From Sphingomonas carotinifaciens (lineage in GTDB: Bacteria > Pseudomonadota > Alphaproteobacteria > Sphingomonadales > Sphingomonadaceae), in assembly GCF_009789535.1 (NCBI RefSeq), contig NZ_WSUT01000005.1, positions 1 to 64,000 of the forward strand: DNA of 64,000 bases, given 5' to 3'. The position numbers and the translations under genes are program-made. This document shows positions 9,772-19,529 of this stretch, in pieces. How positions within the stretch are numbered: the first letter of the stretch is position 1; every line of letters starts with the position of its first letter. The notes under the pieces are model-generated. The model searched no databases. It saw only the letters and a list, made by a program, of their open reading frames with translations, and had not been told where the DNA came from.

Positions 9772-10857
9772 CTACCCCCTCGCGCTGCGCCGCCAGCTTT
9801 CGGCCATCAGGCGCCCGGCCAGCGCGGACACGCCCGGCGCACACAACAGCCAGTCACGCATCGCCGGCCCCGGCTCGCTGCCCAGCGTTTCCTTGTAGCC
9901 TGAATCGCCGATGCCCCAGTCCACGTCGCGCACCCCCCGCGCCAGTGCGTCGGCCAGGTTGCGATAGACCAGCAACCGGCCCGGGCTCTGCCGCGCGAAT
10001 TGCGGATCGTAGCTGTTGGCGATCGCGTAGCGCCACGGACCGGCATCCAGGTCGAACGAGAAGGCGGCCGGCGCCCCGTCGATGCGCAGCAACGCCGCGC
10101 GCGCCATGCCCGCCAGCACGGGATCGGCCATCGCCCTGCGCCAAAAGGCACCATGCCGCCCCTGCATCGTGAACTTGGCGTCCAGCCCCTCCTGACCGAC
10201 CCAGCTTCGCGTCTCGATCGCCCCCAGCGTATCGAACCCGGCCGGCCAGTCGGCCCCGGTCAGGAACGACCAGTCCAGCGCACCATGCTCGCCCAGATGC
10301 TTTTCAAAGAACCGGTTCTTGCGCAGCGTCGAGTTGCGCGGCCACGCACCTCCTGCCGCCGCATCGGCCATGCGGAAGATCCAGGTCGTGCCGATCACCC
10401 GATCGCTCGCCGTCCATCCCGATGCCCGCGCCGCCTCCACCAGCATCGTCACGCCCGAATCGCTATCCGGCACCGGGCCGATTCGGATCGCCCGCCGGTG
10501 CCGCGCCAGCAGGGCCAGTGCCGCGCGCGCCACCGCGCCGGTCGCGCCCTCCGCCGTCACCGGTGCCCGAAACGGCCAGTAGGAGCCGGGCACGGCGGCG
10601 ATGCGCGCCATGCGCGGCCCCACCGGCACCAGCGGCATCGCCAGCACGGGGCGCCCATCCTCCTCCACCACAAGCGTCGTGGCGGGGCCGCCATATACCG
10701 CCACTGCCGAGGCAAACCATTGATACCGCAAAAAACGATGCGTGGCGGGCGCCGCCGCCGCAACCTCGTCGATCGCGGTGGACAGCCCCTCGACCAGCGT
10801 CGCCCTCACCCGCGACGTGGTTCCCTCATCTCCGGCAAGGCGCATCGGCATGGTCAC
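9772..10857 (-). CDS. GNAT/FemAB-like acyltransferase (CelD/BcsL type)
   Basis: 361 aa. The C-terminal half carries the Acetyltransf_6-type fold: RKNRFFEKHLGEHG, AALLRIDGAPAAFSFDLDAGPWRYAIANSYDPQFARQSPGRLLVYRNL, DVDWGIGDSGYKETLG. Proteins of this group, sometimes annotated as cellulose biosynthesis CelD, transfer acyl or amino-acyl groups during exopolysaccharide or cell-envelope synthesis. No polysaccharide genes sit beside it, so its acceptor is unknown. The start is the first of two close ATGs (10857 or 10848). It is divergent from the DUF2721 gene and convergent with the coiled-coil gene. Confidence 0.75.
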   Translation of the reverse strand: MTMPMRLAGDEGTTSRVRATLVEGLSTAIDEVAAAAPATHRFLRYQWFASAVAVYGGPATTLVVEEDGRPVLAMPLVPVGPRMARIAAVPGSYWPFRAPVTAEGATGAVARAALALLARHRRAIRIGPVPDSDSGVTMLVEAARASGWTASDRVIGTTWIFRMADAAAGGAWPRNSTLRKNRFFEKHLGEHGALDWSFLTGADWPAGFDTLGAIETRSWVGQEGLDAKFTMQGRHGAFWRRAMADPVLAGMARAALLRIDGAPAAFSFDLDAGPWRYAIANSYDPQFARQSPGRLLVYRNLADALARGVRDVDWGIGDSGYKETLGSEPGPAMRDWLLCAPGVSALAGRLMAESWRRSARG

Positions 10858-10989
10858 GATCGTTCTTTATCCCGTCCGGATCGGCGCATGGCGAGGGCTT
10901 ACACTGATGCAGGTTACCAACGCCTTTGTGGGCGCATGATGCCGCTTCGGCCTTGTCTCGCACGCGCGACCGCGCCACCTTTGCCCGCG

Positions 10990-11442
10990 ATGCCGACCCT
11001 TCCCGCCGTCTCCACCATCGCGCAGACGATCCAGTTGTCGCTCGCGCCCGTCTTCATGCTGGCGGCGATCGGCCAGTTGCTCAACGTGCTTGCCGGCCGG
11101 CTCGCCCGCGTCATCGATCGTGCCCGCGCGCTCGAACTGCTGCTCGAACGCGCCGGGGACGAGGCGCACCGCGGCCGCCTGAAATGGGAATTGCGGCTGC
11201 TCGACCGGCGCATGTCGATCATCAATGCGGCGCTCTTCATGTCGGTGCTCAGCGCGGTCATGGCCTGCCTCGTCATCGCGCTGCTTTTCGTGGCGAACCT
11301 GGGCAAATTCCATATCGGCACCTGGATCGCGCTCGCCTTCATCCTGTCGGTGTCCCTGCTCATCCTGTGCCTGGCCGCCTTCATGATCGAGGTGCGGATC
11401 TCGCTGCGCGCCATCCATGTCCGCAAGGAAATCCTGTCGTGA
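10990..11442 (+). CDS. DUF2721 family membrane protein
   Basis: 150 aa from MPTLPAVSTIAQTIQLSLAPVFML. DUF2721 hallmarks: the ISTIA/VSTIA start, APVFMLAAIGQLLNVLAGRLARVIDRAR, a charged central loop RLKWELRLLDRRMSIINAALFMSV, and two further membrane helices. Function is unknown for the family; three membrane segments are visible. An in-frame ATG at 10936 is possible but adds an atypical leader. The stop codon overlaps the GTG of the next gene (GTGA), indicating translational coupling. Confidence 0.8.
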   Translation: MPTLPAVSTIAQTIQLSLAPVFMLAAIGQLLNVLAGRLARVIDRARALELLLERAGDEAHRGRLKWELRLLDRRMSIINAALFMSVLSAVMACLVIALLFVANLGKFHIGTWIALAFILSVSLLILCLAAFMIEVRISLRAIHVRKEILS

Positions 11443-11861
11443 CGCCGGCGGTGGAGCGTCGCCTGCTGCAGGCGGCGGTGGCGCTCGCCTGCTGCGTGCC
11501 GATCGCGGCGGGTACGGCGGGCGTGCTGCTCGGCCCCGTCTGGATGGGCCGCCCGCCGCTCGTCCCCGTCGATCTGGACAGCCATGTCCGGTATCTGTCG
11601 GGCATATTCCTGGGCGTCGGCATGGCCTTCACCACCTGCATCCCCGCGATCGAGCGGCAGGGGCCCCGCTTCCGCCTGCTCGCCGCGCTCGTCGTCGCCG
11701 GCGGCTTTGCCCGGCTCGGCTCGCTGATGGCGGTCGGCGCCCCCTCGCGCGGCCATCTCCTCGGCCTGCTGCTCGAACTCGTCCTCGTCCCCCTCCTCGT
11801 CCTCTGGCAATTCCGCATCGCCCGCCGCTACCGCGCCCCCGCCTCGACACTGGGCGCATAA
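11439..11861 (+). CDS. DUF4345 family membrane protein
   Basis: 140 aa beginning at a GTG that overlaps the DUF2721 stop by 4 bp, with AAGGAA upstream. It has four hydrophobic segments: VALACCVPIAAGTAGVLLGP, SHVRYLSGIFLGVGMAF, FRLLAALVVAGGFARLGSL and LLLELVLVPLLVLWQFRIAR. The VDLDSHVRYLSGIFLG pattern is typical of DUF4345, a family without known function. Its end overlaps the convergent amidase gene by 34 bp. Confidence 0.75.
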   Translation: MTPAVERRLLQAAVALACCVPIAAGTAGVLLGPVWMGRPPLVPVDLDSHVRYLSGIFLGVGMAFTTCIPAIERQGPRFRLLAALVVAGGFARLGSLMAVGAPSRGHLLGLLLELVLVPLLVLWQFRIARRYRAPASTLGA

Positions 11862-13393
11862 CCCGGTCGAACCCGCGCCTGCGCCCGCTGCTCATACGCA
11901 TATCCGGCCTGCAGCACGACCGCATCGCCGTCCCTCGCCGCAACGAACGACAACCCCACCGGCAGGCCCAGCACCAACCCCATCGGCACCGTCAGATGCG
12001 GATAGCCTGCGATGGCTGGCCACTGGCTGGCGCTCGGGCCGTTATATTGGTCGCCGTGGACCGGATCGCTCAGCCAGGCCGGGCCATAGCTCGGCTCGAC
12101 CAGCACATGCGCGCGCGCCTCGCGCAGCATGCCGTCGATCGCGCCCCGCGCCGCCGCCAGCGACTTTGCCCGCGCCGCCTTGTACGCCGGATCGTCCAGC
12201 CCATGCGTCGTCGCCGCCTGCACGAACAGTTCCTGCTCGAAAAACGGCATTTCCGCTGCCGGCCGTGCCGCATTGAACGCGATCACCTGATCCAGCGTCC
12301 GCGTGGTCACGGCGGGCGGCGTGCTGGCCAGATAGGCGTTCAGATCCGCCTTCAACTCGGTCAGCAGCACCACCAACTCCGCTTCGCCGATCCCGTCCAC
12401 CTTCGGCTCCGCCACCGGCACCAGGATCGCCCCCGCATCCCGCAACACCTGTAGCGCGGCATCGAACCGTGCCGCCACGGCGCGGGGCATGTCCGGCCGG
12501 CGAACGGCGATCCGCAGGCCCGACAGCGCCTGGGCGGACAGCCCGGCGGCGAAGTCGCGCGGCACCGCAGCGGCCGTCGCGGGGTCGGCCGGGTCCGCGC
12601 CCGCCATCGCGGTCAGCATCATCGCCACGTCGCGCACGCTCCGCGCCATCGGCCCCGGCGTGTCCTGGCTGTGGCTGATCGGCACCACATGCGTGCGGCT
12701 GACCAGCCCGATCGACGGCTTCATGCCGACCAGTCCGTTCATCGCCGACGGGCAGACGATCGATCCGTCCGTCTCCGTCCCCACCGCCGCCGCGGCAAAG
12801 CTCGCCGCCACCGCCGCACCCGACCCGGAGGACGAACCGCAAGCGGTGCGGTCCAGCGCATAGGGATTTCGCACCAGACCGCCCACCGCGCTCCATCCGC
12901 TCATCGACCGGGTCGAACGGATATTGGCCCATTCCGACAGGTTGGTCTTGCCCAGGATCACCGCCCCCGCCGCACGCAGCCTGGCGACGACCGGTGCATC
13001 CCGCCGCGTCAGATTGTCCGCCAGCGCCAGGCTGCCCGCGGTCGTCGGCAACGGGTCCAGCGTCTCGATATTGTCCTTGATCAGGACCGGGATGCCGTGC
13101 AGGTCACCGCGCACCCGCCCGGCCTTGCGCTCGGCATCCAGCGCCTTGGCCTGCGCCAGCGCATCGGGGTTCAGCGCGATCACCGCGCGCAGCCGCGGCC
13201 CCTTGCGATCCATCCGGGCGATCCGCGCCTGATAGGCGCGCACCAGATCGACGCCCGATACGTGCCCCGTGGCCAGCATCGCGCGCAACGCGTCGATCGA
13301 TTGTTCCTCCACCGCCACCTGCCGCGCCGGCGCGCCCGACGCCATCACTGCCACCGCCAGCGTCGCCGCCAGCCATCTTTGCGCTACCCGCAT
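11828..13393 (-). CDS. Amidase (amidase signature family), exported
   Basis: 521 aa with a signal peptide (MRVAQRWLAATLAVAVMASGAPA). The amidase-signature Ser-cisSer-Lys triad is visible: Lys in GIPVLIKDNIE, the Gly/Ser-rich CGSSSGSGAAVAASF stretch, and the catalytic-Ser region GTETDGSIVCPSA. Substrate is unknown; exported members hydrolyse amides or peptide-like compounds. Its 3' end overlaps DUF4345 on the other strand. Paired with the exported M20 amidohydrolase 1.3 kb away, it suggests amide scavenging, but that link is inference. Confidence 0.92.
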   Translation of the reverse strand: MRVAQRWLAATLAVAVMASGAPARQVAVEEQSIDALRAMLATGHVSGVDLVRAYQARIARMDRKGPRLRAVIALNPDALAQAKALDAERKAGRVRGDLHGIPVLIKDNIETLDPLPTTAGSLALADNLTRRDAPVVARLRAAGAVILGKTNLSEWANIRSTRSMSGWSAVGGLVRNPYALDRTACGSSSGSGAAVAASFAAAAVGTETDGSIVCPSAMNGLVGMKPSIGLVSRTHVVPISHSQDTPGPMARSVRDVAMMLTAMAGADPADPATAAAVPRDFAAGLSAQALSGLRIAVRRPDMPRAVAARFDAALQVLRDAGAILVPVAEPKVDGIGEAELVVLLTELKADLNAYLASTPPAVTTRTLDQVIAFNAARPAAEMPFFEQELFVQAATTHGLDDPAYKAARAKSLAAARGAIDGMLREARAHVLVEPSYGPAWLSDPVHGDQYNGPSASQWPAIAGYPHLTVPMGLVLGLPVGLSFVAARDGDAVVLQAGYAYEQRAQARVRPGYAPSVEAGAR

Positions 13394-13523
13394 GGAATTG
13401 CCCCCGATTTTCGCGCCATGCTAACGCGCATGGTGCCCGGCGCAATATGCGGACGGCGGACTTTGCCGGACCCCGAGAGCCCTGACATACGTTGGTCCCA
13501 TCATCATGCATGAAGGAGCGGGC

Positions 13524-14690
13524 GTGGCCGCAGTTCTGAAAGTCCTTGCCAAGCTCGTCGCGCTGCTCCTGATCCTCTTCGGCCTTGCGGTCACGATCGT
13601 GCCGCGCTTCCTGGACCGCATTTATTATCGCGGCCCCGCCAGCGGCCATTTCGACACCGAACGCTTCTTCAACCCGGACGGCGACGAGGATACGATGCGC
13701 GCGCCCGGCGGCGGCGGACGTGCCGGTTTCTTCTGGCGCTACCTGACGGGCAGCGACGACCGGCCGCCATGGCCGGCATCGGTGCGCATCGACCCGGTCG
13801 CACCCCCCGACCGGGTGCAGGGCCAGCGCATGGTCGCCACCTGGGTCGGCCATGCCACGGTGCTGGTCCAGACGCAGGGGCTCAACATCCTGACCGACCC
13901 GATCTGGGCGGACACCGCCGGGCCCTTCGGCATGGGCCCATCGCGCGTCGCGTCGCCCGGCATCGCGTTCGATCGCCTGCCCCGGATCGACTTGATCGTC
14001 GTCAGCCACAATCATTACGACCATATGGACCTGGATACGCTGCGCCGTCTCTGGCTGCGGGACCGGCCGCATATCGTCACCAGCCTCGGCAACGACAGCG
14101 TCATTGCGCAGGCCGGCGTGCCCGCCACCGCGCTCGACTGGGGGCAGCGCCTTGCCCTGCGCCCCGCCATCTCGGTCGTCGTCACCCGCAACCACCATTG
14201 GGGCAGCCGCTGGTTCGCCGACCGCAACCGGGCGCTGTGGTCCAGCTTCACCATCACCCTGCCCGGCGGCAACCTGTTCTTTGCGGGCGATACGGGCATG
14301 GGCGACGGCCGCTGGCCGGTGGAGGCGGCACGGCTCGGTCCCGTGCGGCTGGCGCTGCTCCCCATCGGCGCGTTCCGGTTCGCGCCTGGCCAGATGGCAT
14401 CGGGTAGCCATATCGGCCCGGTCGATGCGGTGGAGGTCTATCGCCGGCTCGGCGCCGCCCATGCGATACCGATCCATTGGGGCACGTTCCGCCTCTCCTA
14501 CGAGGCCTATGACACGCCGCCCGCGCTGCTCGCTGCGTCTATGCGCTGCACCGGCCAGCGCGGCTTCACCCCCGTGGCGCTCGGTCGCCCGGTCGAGATC
14601 GGCCCCTACCGCCCGACCGCGGTGGCGGAGACACCGCGCGACCGGCTGCTCCGCTGCCTCGACGCCGCCGGTGCCGACCGCTTCCGCTAG
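13524..14690 (+). CDS. Metallo-beta-lactamase-fold hydrolase, NAPE-PLD/UlaG-like
   Basis: 388 aa from GTG 13524, which has GAAGGAG 5 nt upstream; ATG 13506 is an alternative adding six residues. An N-terminal membrane anchor (about residues 4-24) is followed by a beta-lactamase-fold domain: TWVGHATVLVQTQG, ILTDPIWAD, SHNHYDHMD (metal-binding HxHxDH), FAGDTGMGDG, and PIHWGTF. This arrangement matches the N-acyl-phosphatidylethanolamine phospholipase D-like branch. It probably acts on a lipid or phosphodiester at the membrane; the real substrate is unknown. Its last 4 bp overlap the convergent M20 gene. Confidence 0.85.
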   Translation: MAAVLKVLAKLVALLLILFGLAVTIVPRFLDRIYYRGPASGHFDTERFFNPDGDEDTMRAPGGGGRAGFFWRYLTGSDDRPPWPASVRIDPVAPPDRVQGQRMVATWVGHATVLVQTQGLNILTDPIWADTAGPFGMGPSRVASPGIAFDRLPRIDLIVVSHNHYDHMDLDTLRRLWLRDRPHIVTSLGNDSVIAQAGVPATALDWGQRLALRPAISVVVTRNHHWGSRWFADRNRALWSSFTITLPGGNLFFAGDTGMGDGRWPVEAARLGPVRLALLPIGAFRFAPGQMASGSHIGPVDAVEVYRRLGAAHAIPIHWGTFRLSYEAYDTPPALLAASMRCTGQRGFTPVALGRPVEIGPYRPTAVAETPRDRLLRCLDAAGADRFR

Positions 14691-16015
14691 GACGCCGCCC
14701 CCGGCTTCAGCAGGTCCAGCACCACCGCCGTCGTCGCCACCGCCCCGGTCACCACCGCAGGCTCGGGCGACACCTTGAACTGTGGGCTGTGGTGCGAGGG
14801 GATGGCGGGCCCACCGGCCTTGGCGGCGGCGACGACATCCGCCGGCGTACCGCCGACCGAGAAATAATAGCCGCGCACGCGGGTATCCGGCTGGACGTAA
14901 TAGGCGAAGTCCTCCGCCCCCATTCCCTTTTGCGTGAACGGCGCAACATGATCCGCGCCCAGCGTCGTTGCCAGCACGGCGTTCAGCCGCCCGGCCAGCG
15001 CCGCATCGTTGATCGTCGTCGGCGTTCCCTCGATCACCGTCACCACCGGCATCTTGTCGGCGGGCATGCCGTTCAGCTCGCCCACACCGCGCGCCACGCG
15101 GGCGATCCCGGCGACCAGTCGTGCGCGCTCCTCCTCGTCATTGGCGCGCACCGTCACCTGCAACCGGGCCTGGTCGGAGATGATGTTGTGCTTCAGGCCG
15201 GCATGAAAGGATCCGACCGTGATCACCCCCGGCCGCAACGGCTGCTGCTCGCGACTGATCAGGCCTTGCAGCGCGATCACCAGTTGCGACGCCATATAGA
15301 CCGGATCCTTGCCCATATGCGGACTGGCGCCGTGCGCACCGATGCCTGGCACGGTGATGTCGATCGAATCCGACGACGAATACTGGATGCCCTCGGCCGC
15401 GGAAACGGTGCCCGCCGCACGCTCCGCATCCACATGGAATGCCACGGCATATTGCGGCTTGGGGAACCGCGCATACAGCCCGTCCTTCAGCATCGCCTTC
15501 GCCCCGCCCACGCGCTCCTCCGCCGGCTGCACGACGAACACCACCGTCCCCTGCCACCTGTCCCTCAACGCCGCCAGCCGCCGCGCCGTCCCCACCATCG
15601 CCGTGACATGCACATCATGCCCACACGCGTGCATCACCGGCGCCTCCACGCCATCGACACCCACCTGACGCACCGTGCTGGCATTGGGCAGCCCCGACTT
15701 CTCCTCCACCGGCAGGCCGTCCATGTCGGCGCGCACCAGTACCACCGGCCCCGCACCGTTTCGCAGCACGCCGACCACCCCGGTGCCGCCCACCTTCTCC
15801 GTCACCTGCATCCCCGCCACCCGGCGCAGCTCCGCCGCCATCCGCGCCGCCGTCTTCTCCTCCTTGAACGACAGCTCCGGATTTCGGTGAAACCAGTCCC
15901 ACAAGCCCTTCAGGTCGCGATCGTAATCCGCCTTCACGGCCGCGGCATAATCCGGCTCGGCCATGGCCGGCGTCGCGAGGGCGACCAGCGTGGCGGTGGC
16001 ACAAAGATGACGCAT
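14687..16015 (-). CDS. M20 family amidohydrolase, exported
   Basis: 442 aa with a signal peptide ending near AMAEPDY. Metal ligands of the M20D hippuricase-like group are in place: VRADMDGLPVEE, HACGHDVHVT, QPAEERVGG, AFHVDAE and HHSPQF. The dimerisation domain lies between (about 210-320, GIGAHGASPHMGKDPV). It hydrolyses N-acyl or indole-type amino-acid amides in the periplasm; the substrate is not predictable. Convergent 4-bp overlap with the preceding gene. Confidence 0.93.
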   Translation of the reverse strand: MRHLCATATLVALATPAMAEPDYAAAVKADYDRDLKGLWDWFHRNPELSFKEEKTAARMAAELRRVAGMQVTEKVGGTGVVGVLRNGAGPVVLVRADMDGLPVEEKSGLPNASTVRQVGVDGVEAPVMHACGHDVHVTAMVGTARRLAALRDRWQGTVVFVVQPAEERVGGAKAMLKDGLYARFPKPQYAVAFHVDAERAAGTVSAAEGIQYSSSDSIDITVPGIGAHGASPHMGKDPVYMASQLVIALQGLISREQQPLRPGVITVGSFHAGLKHNIISDQARLQVTVRANDEEERARLVAGIARVARGVGELNGMPADKMPVVTVIEGTPTTINDAALAGRLNAVLATTLGADHVAPFTQKGMGAEDFAYYVQPDTRVRGYYFSVGGTPADVVAAAKAGGPAIPSHHSPQFKVSPEPAVVTGAVATTAVVLDLLKPGAAS

Positions 16016-16102
16016 GATGTCCCCCGTGATCGATGACGATCGTCAGCGTAGCGCGCGCAAGCCGCCGTGCAATCCTCCGCTACAACCGTTAAGGGTCGAT
16101 TC

Positions 16103-16729
16103 GTGAACCGATATCGGAAACGCTTCTGGCTCCTTGCCTCGGGCGTCGCGGCGCTGGCTGGCTATCTCGATGCCGTCGGCTTTCTTACCCTGAACGGCCT
16201 GTTTGTCTCCTTCATGAGCGGCAATTCGACGCAGCTTGCGGTCGATCTCGTCCTGGGAGGCCCGATGGCGGCGGTCGCAGCCGGACTGGTCGGCGCGTTT
16301 GTCGGCGGCGTGATCGCCGGTGCGCTGGCCGCGCGTGTGGCGGGGATGGCGCGAAAGCCGGTGGTCCTGCTGCTGGTCACCATCCTGCTTGCCGTCGCCG
16401 CCCTGCTGAACGCACCGTCCGCCGTCTTCGTCATGGCCGCGGCGATGGGTGCCGCCAACGGCGTGTTCCAGCGTGATGGCGAGGTCAGCATCGGCGTCAC
16501 CTACATGACCGGTACACTGGTCAAGCTGGGCCAGCGGCTCGCCGCCGCGATCACCGGCGGCGCACGCTGGGCGTGGATTCCGCATCTGCTGTTGTGGAGC
16601 GCGCTTGTCACCGGGGCCGCACTGGGCGCGTTCGCGCATCTCCATGCCGGCCCCCATGCCTTGTGGCTGGCCACGGCCGCAGCGCTGATCCTCACGATCG
16701 CCGCCGCTCTGACCGATCGCCGCGCCTGA
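16103..16729 (+). CDS. DUF1275 (YoaK-like) membrane protein
   Basis: 208 aa from GTG 16103, chosen because AAGGG lies 7 nt upstream; an earlier GTG at 16067 would add 12 residues. The family's N-terminal signature [27 protein letters not shown] is clear, with about six hydrophobic segments. DUF1275 proteins are inner-membrane proteins of uncertain function, often suggested to be transporters. The [17 protein letters not shown] segment is a second family motif. uvrB follows in the same direction after 70 nt. Confidence 0.85.
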   Translation: MNRYRKRFWLLASGVAALAGYLDAVGFLTLNGLFVSFMSGNSTQLAVDLVLGGPMAAVAAGLVGAFVGGVIAGALAARVAGMARKPVVLLLVTILLAVAALLNAPSAVFVMAAAMGAANGVFQRDGEVSIGVTYMTGTLVKLGQRLAAAITGGARWAWIPHLLLWSALVTGAALGAFAHLHAGPHALWLATAAALILTIAAALTDRRA

Positions 16730-16799
16730 ACTTGCAGGGCACGAAACCGTTTACGTGGGCACAGGTGACGAAACGAGAACAAAGCCCCATATCCCCGCC

Positions 16800-18989
16800 A
16801 TGGCCATCCAGATCCGCACGACCCTAGACGAGCCGGAAACCGGCCCCGCCTTCGTCCCCCATCGCCCCAGCCGCCCGGAAAAGGCGGAGGGCGGCCGCCG
16901 CTTCGAGCTGGTGACCGACTACACCCCCAGCGGCGACCAGCCCACCGCCATTGCCGAACTGGTCGCGGCGGCACGGGCGGGCGAGAAGGATCAGGTGCTG
17001 CTCGGTGTCACCGGCTCTGGCAAGACCTTCACCATGGCCAAGACGATCGAGGCGTTGCAGCGCCCCGCCCTGATCCTCGCCCCCAACAAGATCCTGGCCG
17101 CACAGTTGTACGGAGAGTTCAAGAACTTCTTTCCGAACAACGCGGTCGAATATTTCGTCAGCTATTACGATTATTACCAGCCCGAAGCCTATGTGCCGCG
17201 GTCCGACACCTATATCGAGAAGGAATCCTCGATCAACGAGTCGATCGACCGCATGCGCCACTCGGCCACGCGTGCGCTGCTGGAGCGGGACGACGTCATC
17301 ATCGTCGCTTCGGTGTCGTGCCTGTACGGCATCGGTTCGGTCGAGACCTATTCGGCGATGATCTTCGACCTGAAGAAAGGGCAAAGCGTCGATCAGCGTG
17401 AAATCGTGCGCAAGCTCGTCGCACTGCAATACAAGCGCAACGACGCGGCTTTCCAGCGCGGCAATTTCCGCGTGAAGGGCGACACGCTGGAACTCTTCCC
17501 GTCGCATTATGAAGATTCGGCGTGGCGCATCTCCTTCTTCGGTGACGAGATCGAGGAGATTACCGAATTCGATCCGCTCACCGGTAAGAAGGTCGCGAAC
17601 CTCAACTCCGTGCGCGTCTATGCGAACTCGCACTATGTCACCCCCGGCCCGACGATGAAGCAGGCGGCCGAGGCGATCCGGCACGAATTGTCCGAGCGGC
17701 TGAAGGAGTTGGAAGCGGAGGGAAAGCTGCTCGAACACCAGCGGCTCGAACAGCGTACCAACTTCGACCTCGAAATGATCGCGGCAACCGGCAGTTGCAA
17801 CGGTATCGAGAATTACAGTCGCTTCCTGACTGGCCGCCTGCCCGGCGAGCCGCCGCCGACCCTGTTCGAATATCTGCCGGAAAACGCCGTGCTGTTCGTC
17901 GACGAAAGCCATGTCACCATCGGCCAGATCAACGGCATGTCGCGCGGCGACCATCGTCGCAAGATCACGCTGGCCGAATATGGCTTCCGTCTGCCCTCGG
18001 CGATCGACAACCGGCCGCTGCGCTTCAACGAGTGGGATGCGATGCGCCCGCAAACCGTGTGCGTGTCGGCGACGCCGGGCAGTTGGGAGATGGAGCAGAC
18101 GAGCGGCGTCTTTGCCGAACAGGTGATCCGCCCTACCGGGCTGATCGATCCGCCGATCGAGATCAAGCCGGTCGAGGAACAGGTGCAGGACCTGATCGTC
18201 GAGGTTCGCAAGACGACCGAGCGGGGGTATCGTACGCTTGTCACCACGCTGACCAAGCGGATGGCGGAGGACCTGACCGAATATATGCACGAGGCGGGGA
18301 TCAAAGTCCGCTACATGCACTCCGACGTCGAGACGCTGGAGCGTATCGAGCTGATCCGCGATCTGCGTCTGGGCGTCTATGACGCGCTTATCGGCATCAA
18401 CCTGCTGCGTGAGGGGCTGGATATTCCCGAATGCGGGCTGGTCGCGATCCTGGACGCCGACAAGGAGGGGTTCCTGCGATCGGAAACCTCGCTGATCCAG
18501 ACGATCGGCCGCGCCGCTCGCAACGTCGACGGTCGCGTAATCCTGTACGCGGATCGCATCACCGGCTCGATGGAACGCGCGATGAGCGAAACCGCGCGGC
18601 GCCGGGAAAAGCAGATGGCCTATAATGCCGAACACGGCATCACGCCTGCGACCGTACGCAAGAATATCGGCGACATCATCGCGCATGTCGCCTCGGGCGA
18701 TCAGGTGACCGTGCCGATCGACGACGAGCGTCCGCACATGGTCGGCCACAATCTGCGGGCCTATATCGAGGAACTCGAAAAGAAGATGCGCAAGGCCGCT
18801 GCCGACCTCGAATTCGAGGAGGCCGGTCGCTTGCGCGACGAGATCCGTCAGTTGGAGAACGAGGAGCTGGGCCTGCCCGTCCACGAACAGAAGGCCCCGA
18901 TCATGGGCCGCTCCAACGAAGGCAAGCCGGGCACCCGCAAGACGCGGTTCGGCAAGAGCAAGAAATTCGCCAGTGGCCGGCGGGCGTGA
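16800..18989 (+). CDS. uvrB: UvrABC excinuclease subunit B
   Basis: 729 aa from MAIQIRT. UvrB verifies DNA damage after handover by UvrA and recruits UvrC. Visible: Walker [13 protein letters not shown], the beta-hairpin [27 protein letters not shown] of motif II, the helicase motifs in [12 protein letters not shown] and [18 protein letters not shown], and the C-terminal UVR domain ([20 protein letters not shown]). A basic tail follows. An imperfect LexA-like direct repeat lies upstream (16728-16742, GAAC-N7-GCAC). No uvrA or uvrC is in the window. Confidence 0.98.
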   Translation: MAIQIRTTLDEPETGPAFVPHRPSRPEKAEGGRRFELVTDYTPSGDQPTAIAELVAAARAGEKDQVLLGVTGSGKTFTMAKTIEALQRPALILAPNKILAAQLYGEFKNFFPNNAVEYFVSYYDYYQPEAYVPRSDTYIEKESSINESIDRMRHSATRALLERDDVIIVASVSCLYGIGSVETYSAMIFDLKKGQSVDQREIVRKLVALQYKRNDAAFQRGNFRVKGDTLELFPSHYEDSAWRISFFGDEIEEITEFDPLTGKKVANLNSVRVYANSHYVTPGPTMKQAAEAIRHELSERLKELEAEGKLLEHQRLEQRTNFDLEMIAATGSCNGIENYSRFLTGRLPGEPPPTLFEYLPENAVLFVDESHVTIGQINGMSRGDHRRKITLAEYGFRLPSAIDNRPLRFNEWDAMRPQTVCVSATPGSWEMEQTSGVFAEQVIRPTGLIDPPIEIKPVEEQVQDLIVEVRKTTERGYRTLVTTLTKRMAEDLTEYMHEAGIKVRYMHSDVETLERIELIRDLRLGVYDALIGINLLREGLDIPECGLVAILDADKEGFLRSETSLIQTIGRAARNVDGRVILYADRITGSMERAMSETARRREKQMAYNAEHGITPATVRKNIGDIIAHVASGDQVTVPIDDERPHMVGHNLRAYIEELEKKMRKAAADLEFEEAGRLRDEIRQLENEELGLPVHEQKAPIMGRSNEGKPGTRKTRFGKSKKFASGRRA

Positions 18990-18997
18990 TGCTTAAC

Positions 18998-19030
18998 GGG
19001 GGGCGGCACGATTCCTATCGTACCGCCCCC
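18998..19030. terminator. Hairpin between uvrB and PRC-barrel gene
   Basis: GGGGGGCGG-C-ACGAT (18998-19012) pairs with ATCGT-A-CCGCCCCC (19017-19030) around TCCT. It sits between convergent genes and can serve both. Confidence 0.7.
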
Positions 19031-19044
19031 TGTCATCGCTTTAC

Positions 19045-19419
19045 CTATTCGATCGACACATTCTCGCTGCCGACACTGTAATAGCTTGCGACGCGGTCGG
19101 CATAGGCCTGGTCGAATACGGGCGCGTTGTTCGACCAGCTCGGGCCGCCTTCCAGCAGGCGGCGGTCGATGGTGATGACGTACTGGTCGCGCACCGAGTC
19201 GAACTGGAGGAGCGAGAAGGGGACGGGGTAGAAGCTCTTGCCCATGCCGAGGAACCCGCCCAGCGACAGGACCGCGTGCGTCACCTTGCCGCTGCGCTTG
19301 TGGACCATGAACGAATATACGGTGCCCACCGTATCGCCGTCCCGGCTTTCCACTTTCATCGTATGCGCCACATTGGCCTGAACGAGCAGCAGCGTAGGGG
19401 TATCAGCGGTGTCGGACAT
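19045..19419 (-). CDS. PRC-barrel domain protein
   Basis: 124 aa starting MSDTADTPTLL, with GGAG inside the upstream ATGGAGACC; the in-frame ATG at 19431 is the alternative start. A PRC-barrel beta-barrel is recognisable: VESRDGDTVGTVYSFMVHKRSGKVTHAVLSLGGFLGMGKSFYPVPFSLL, then a YVITIDRRLLEGGPSW segment. PRC-barrel proteins bind partners or RNA-processing factors and often respond to stress in alphaproteobacteria; the role here is unknown. Divergent from the lipoprotein gene, with starts about 110 bp apart. Confidence 0.82.
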   Translation of the reverse strand: MSDTADTPTLLLVQANVAHTMKVESRDGDTVGTVYSFMVHKRSGKVTHAVLSLGGFLGMGKSFYPVPFSLLQFDSVRDQYVITIDRRLLEGGPSWSNNAPVFDQAYADRVASYYSVGSENVSIE

Positions 19420-19529
19420 AGGGGTCTCCATTGATCCAGGTTGAACCCGTCGCCCCGCAGCGCGGTTCCGTCGCAACGGGCCCGCCCGGAAAGGTTGAGC
19501 CGCCCTCCTGCCTCGCCCATAGAGCGGGC

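Noticed and set aside
16728..16742. LexA-like box before uvrB (GAAC-N7-GCAC)
   Set aside because: One mismatch in the second half-site, and it overlaps the stop codon of the upstream gene. Kept only as a possible weak site.
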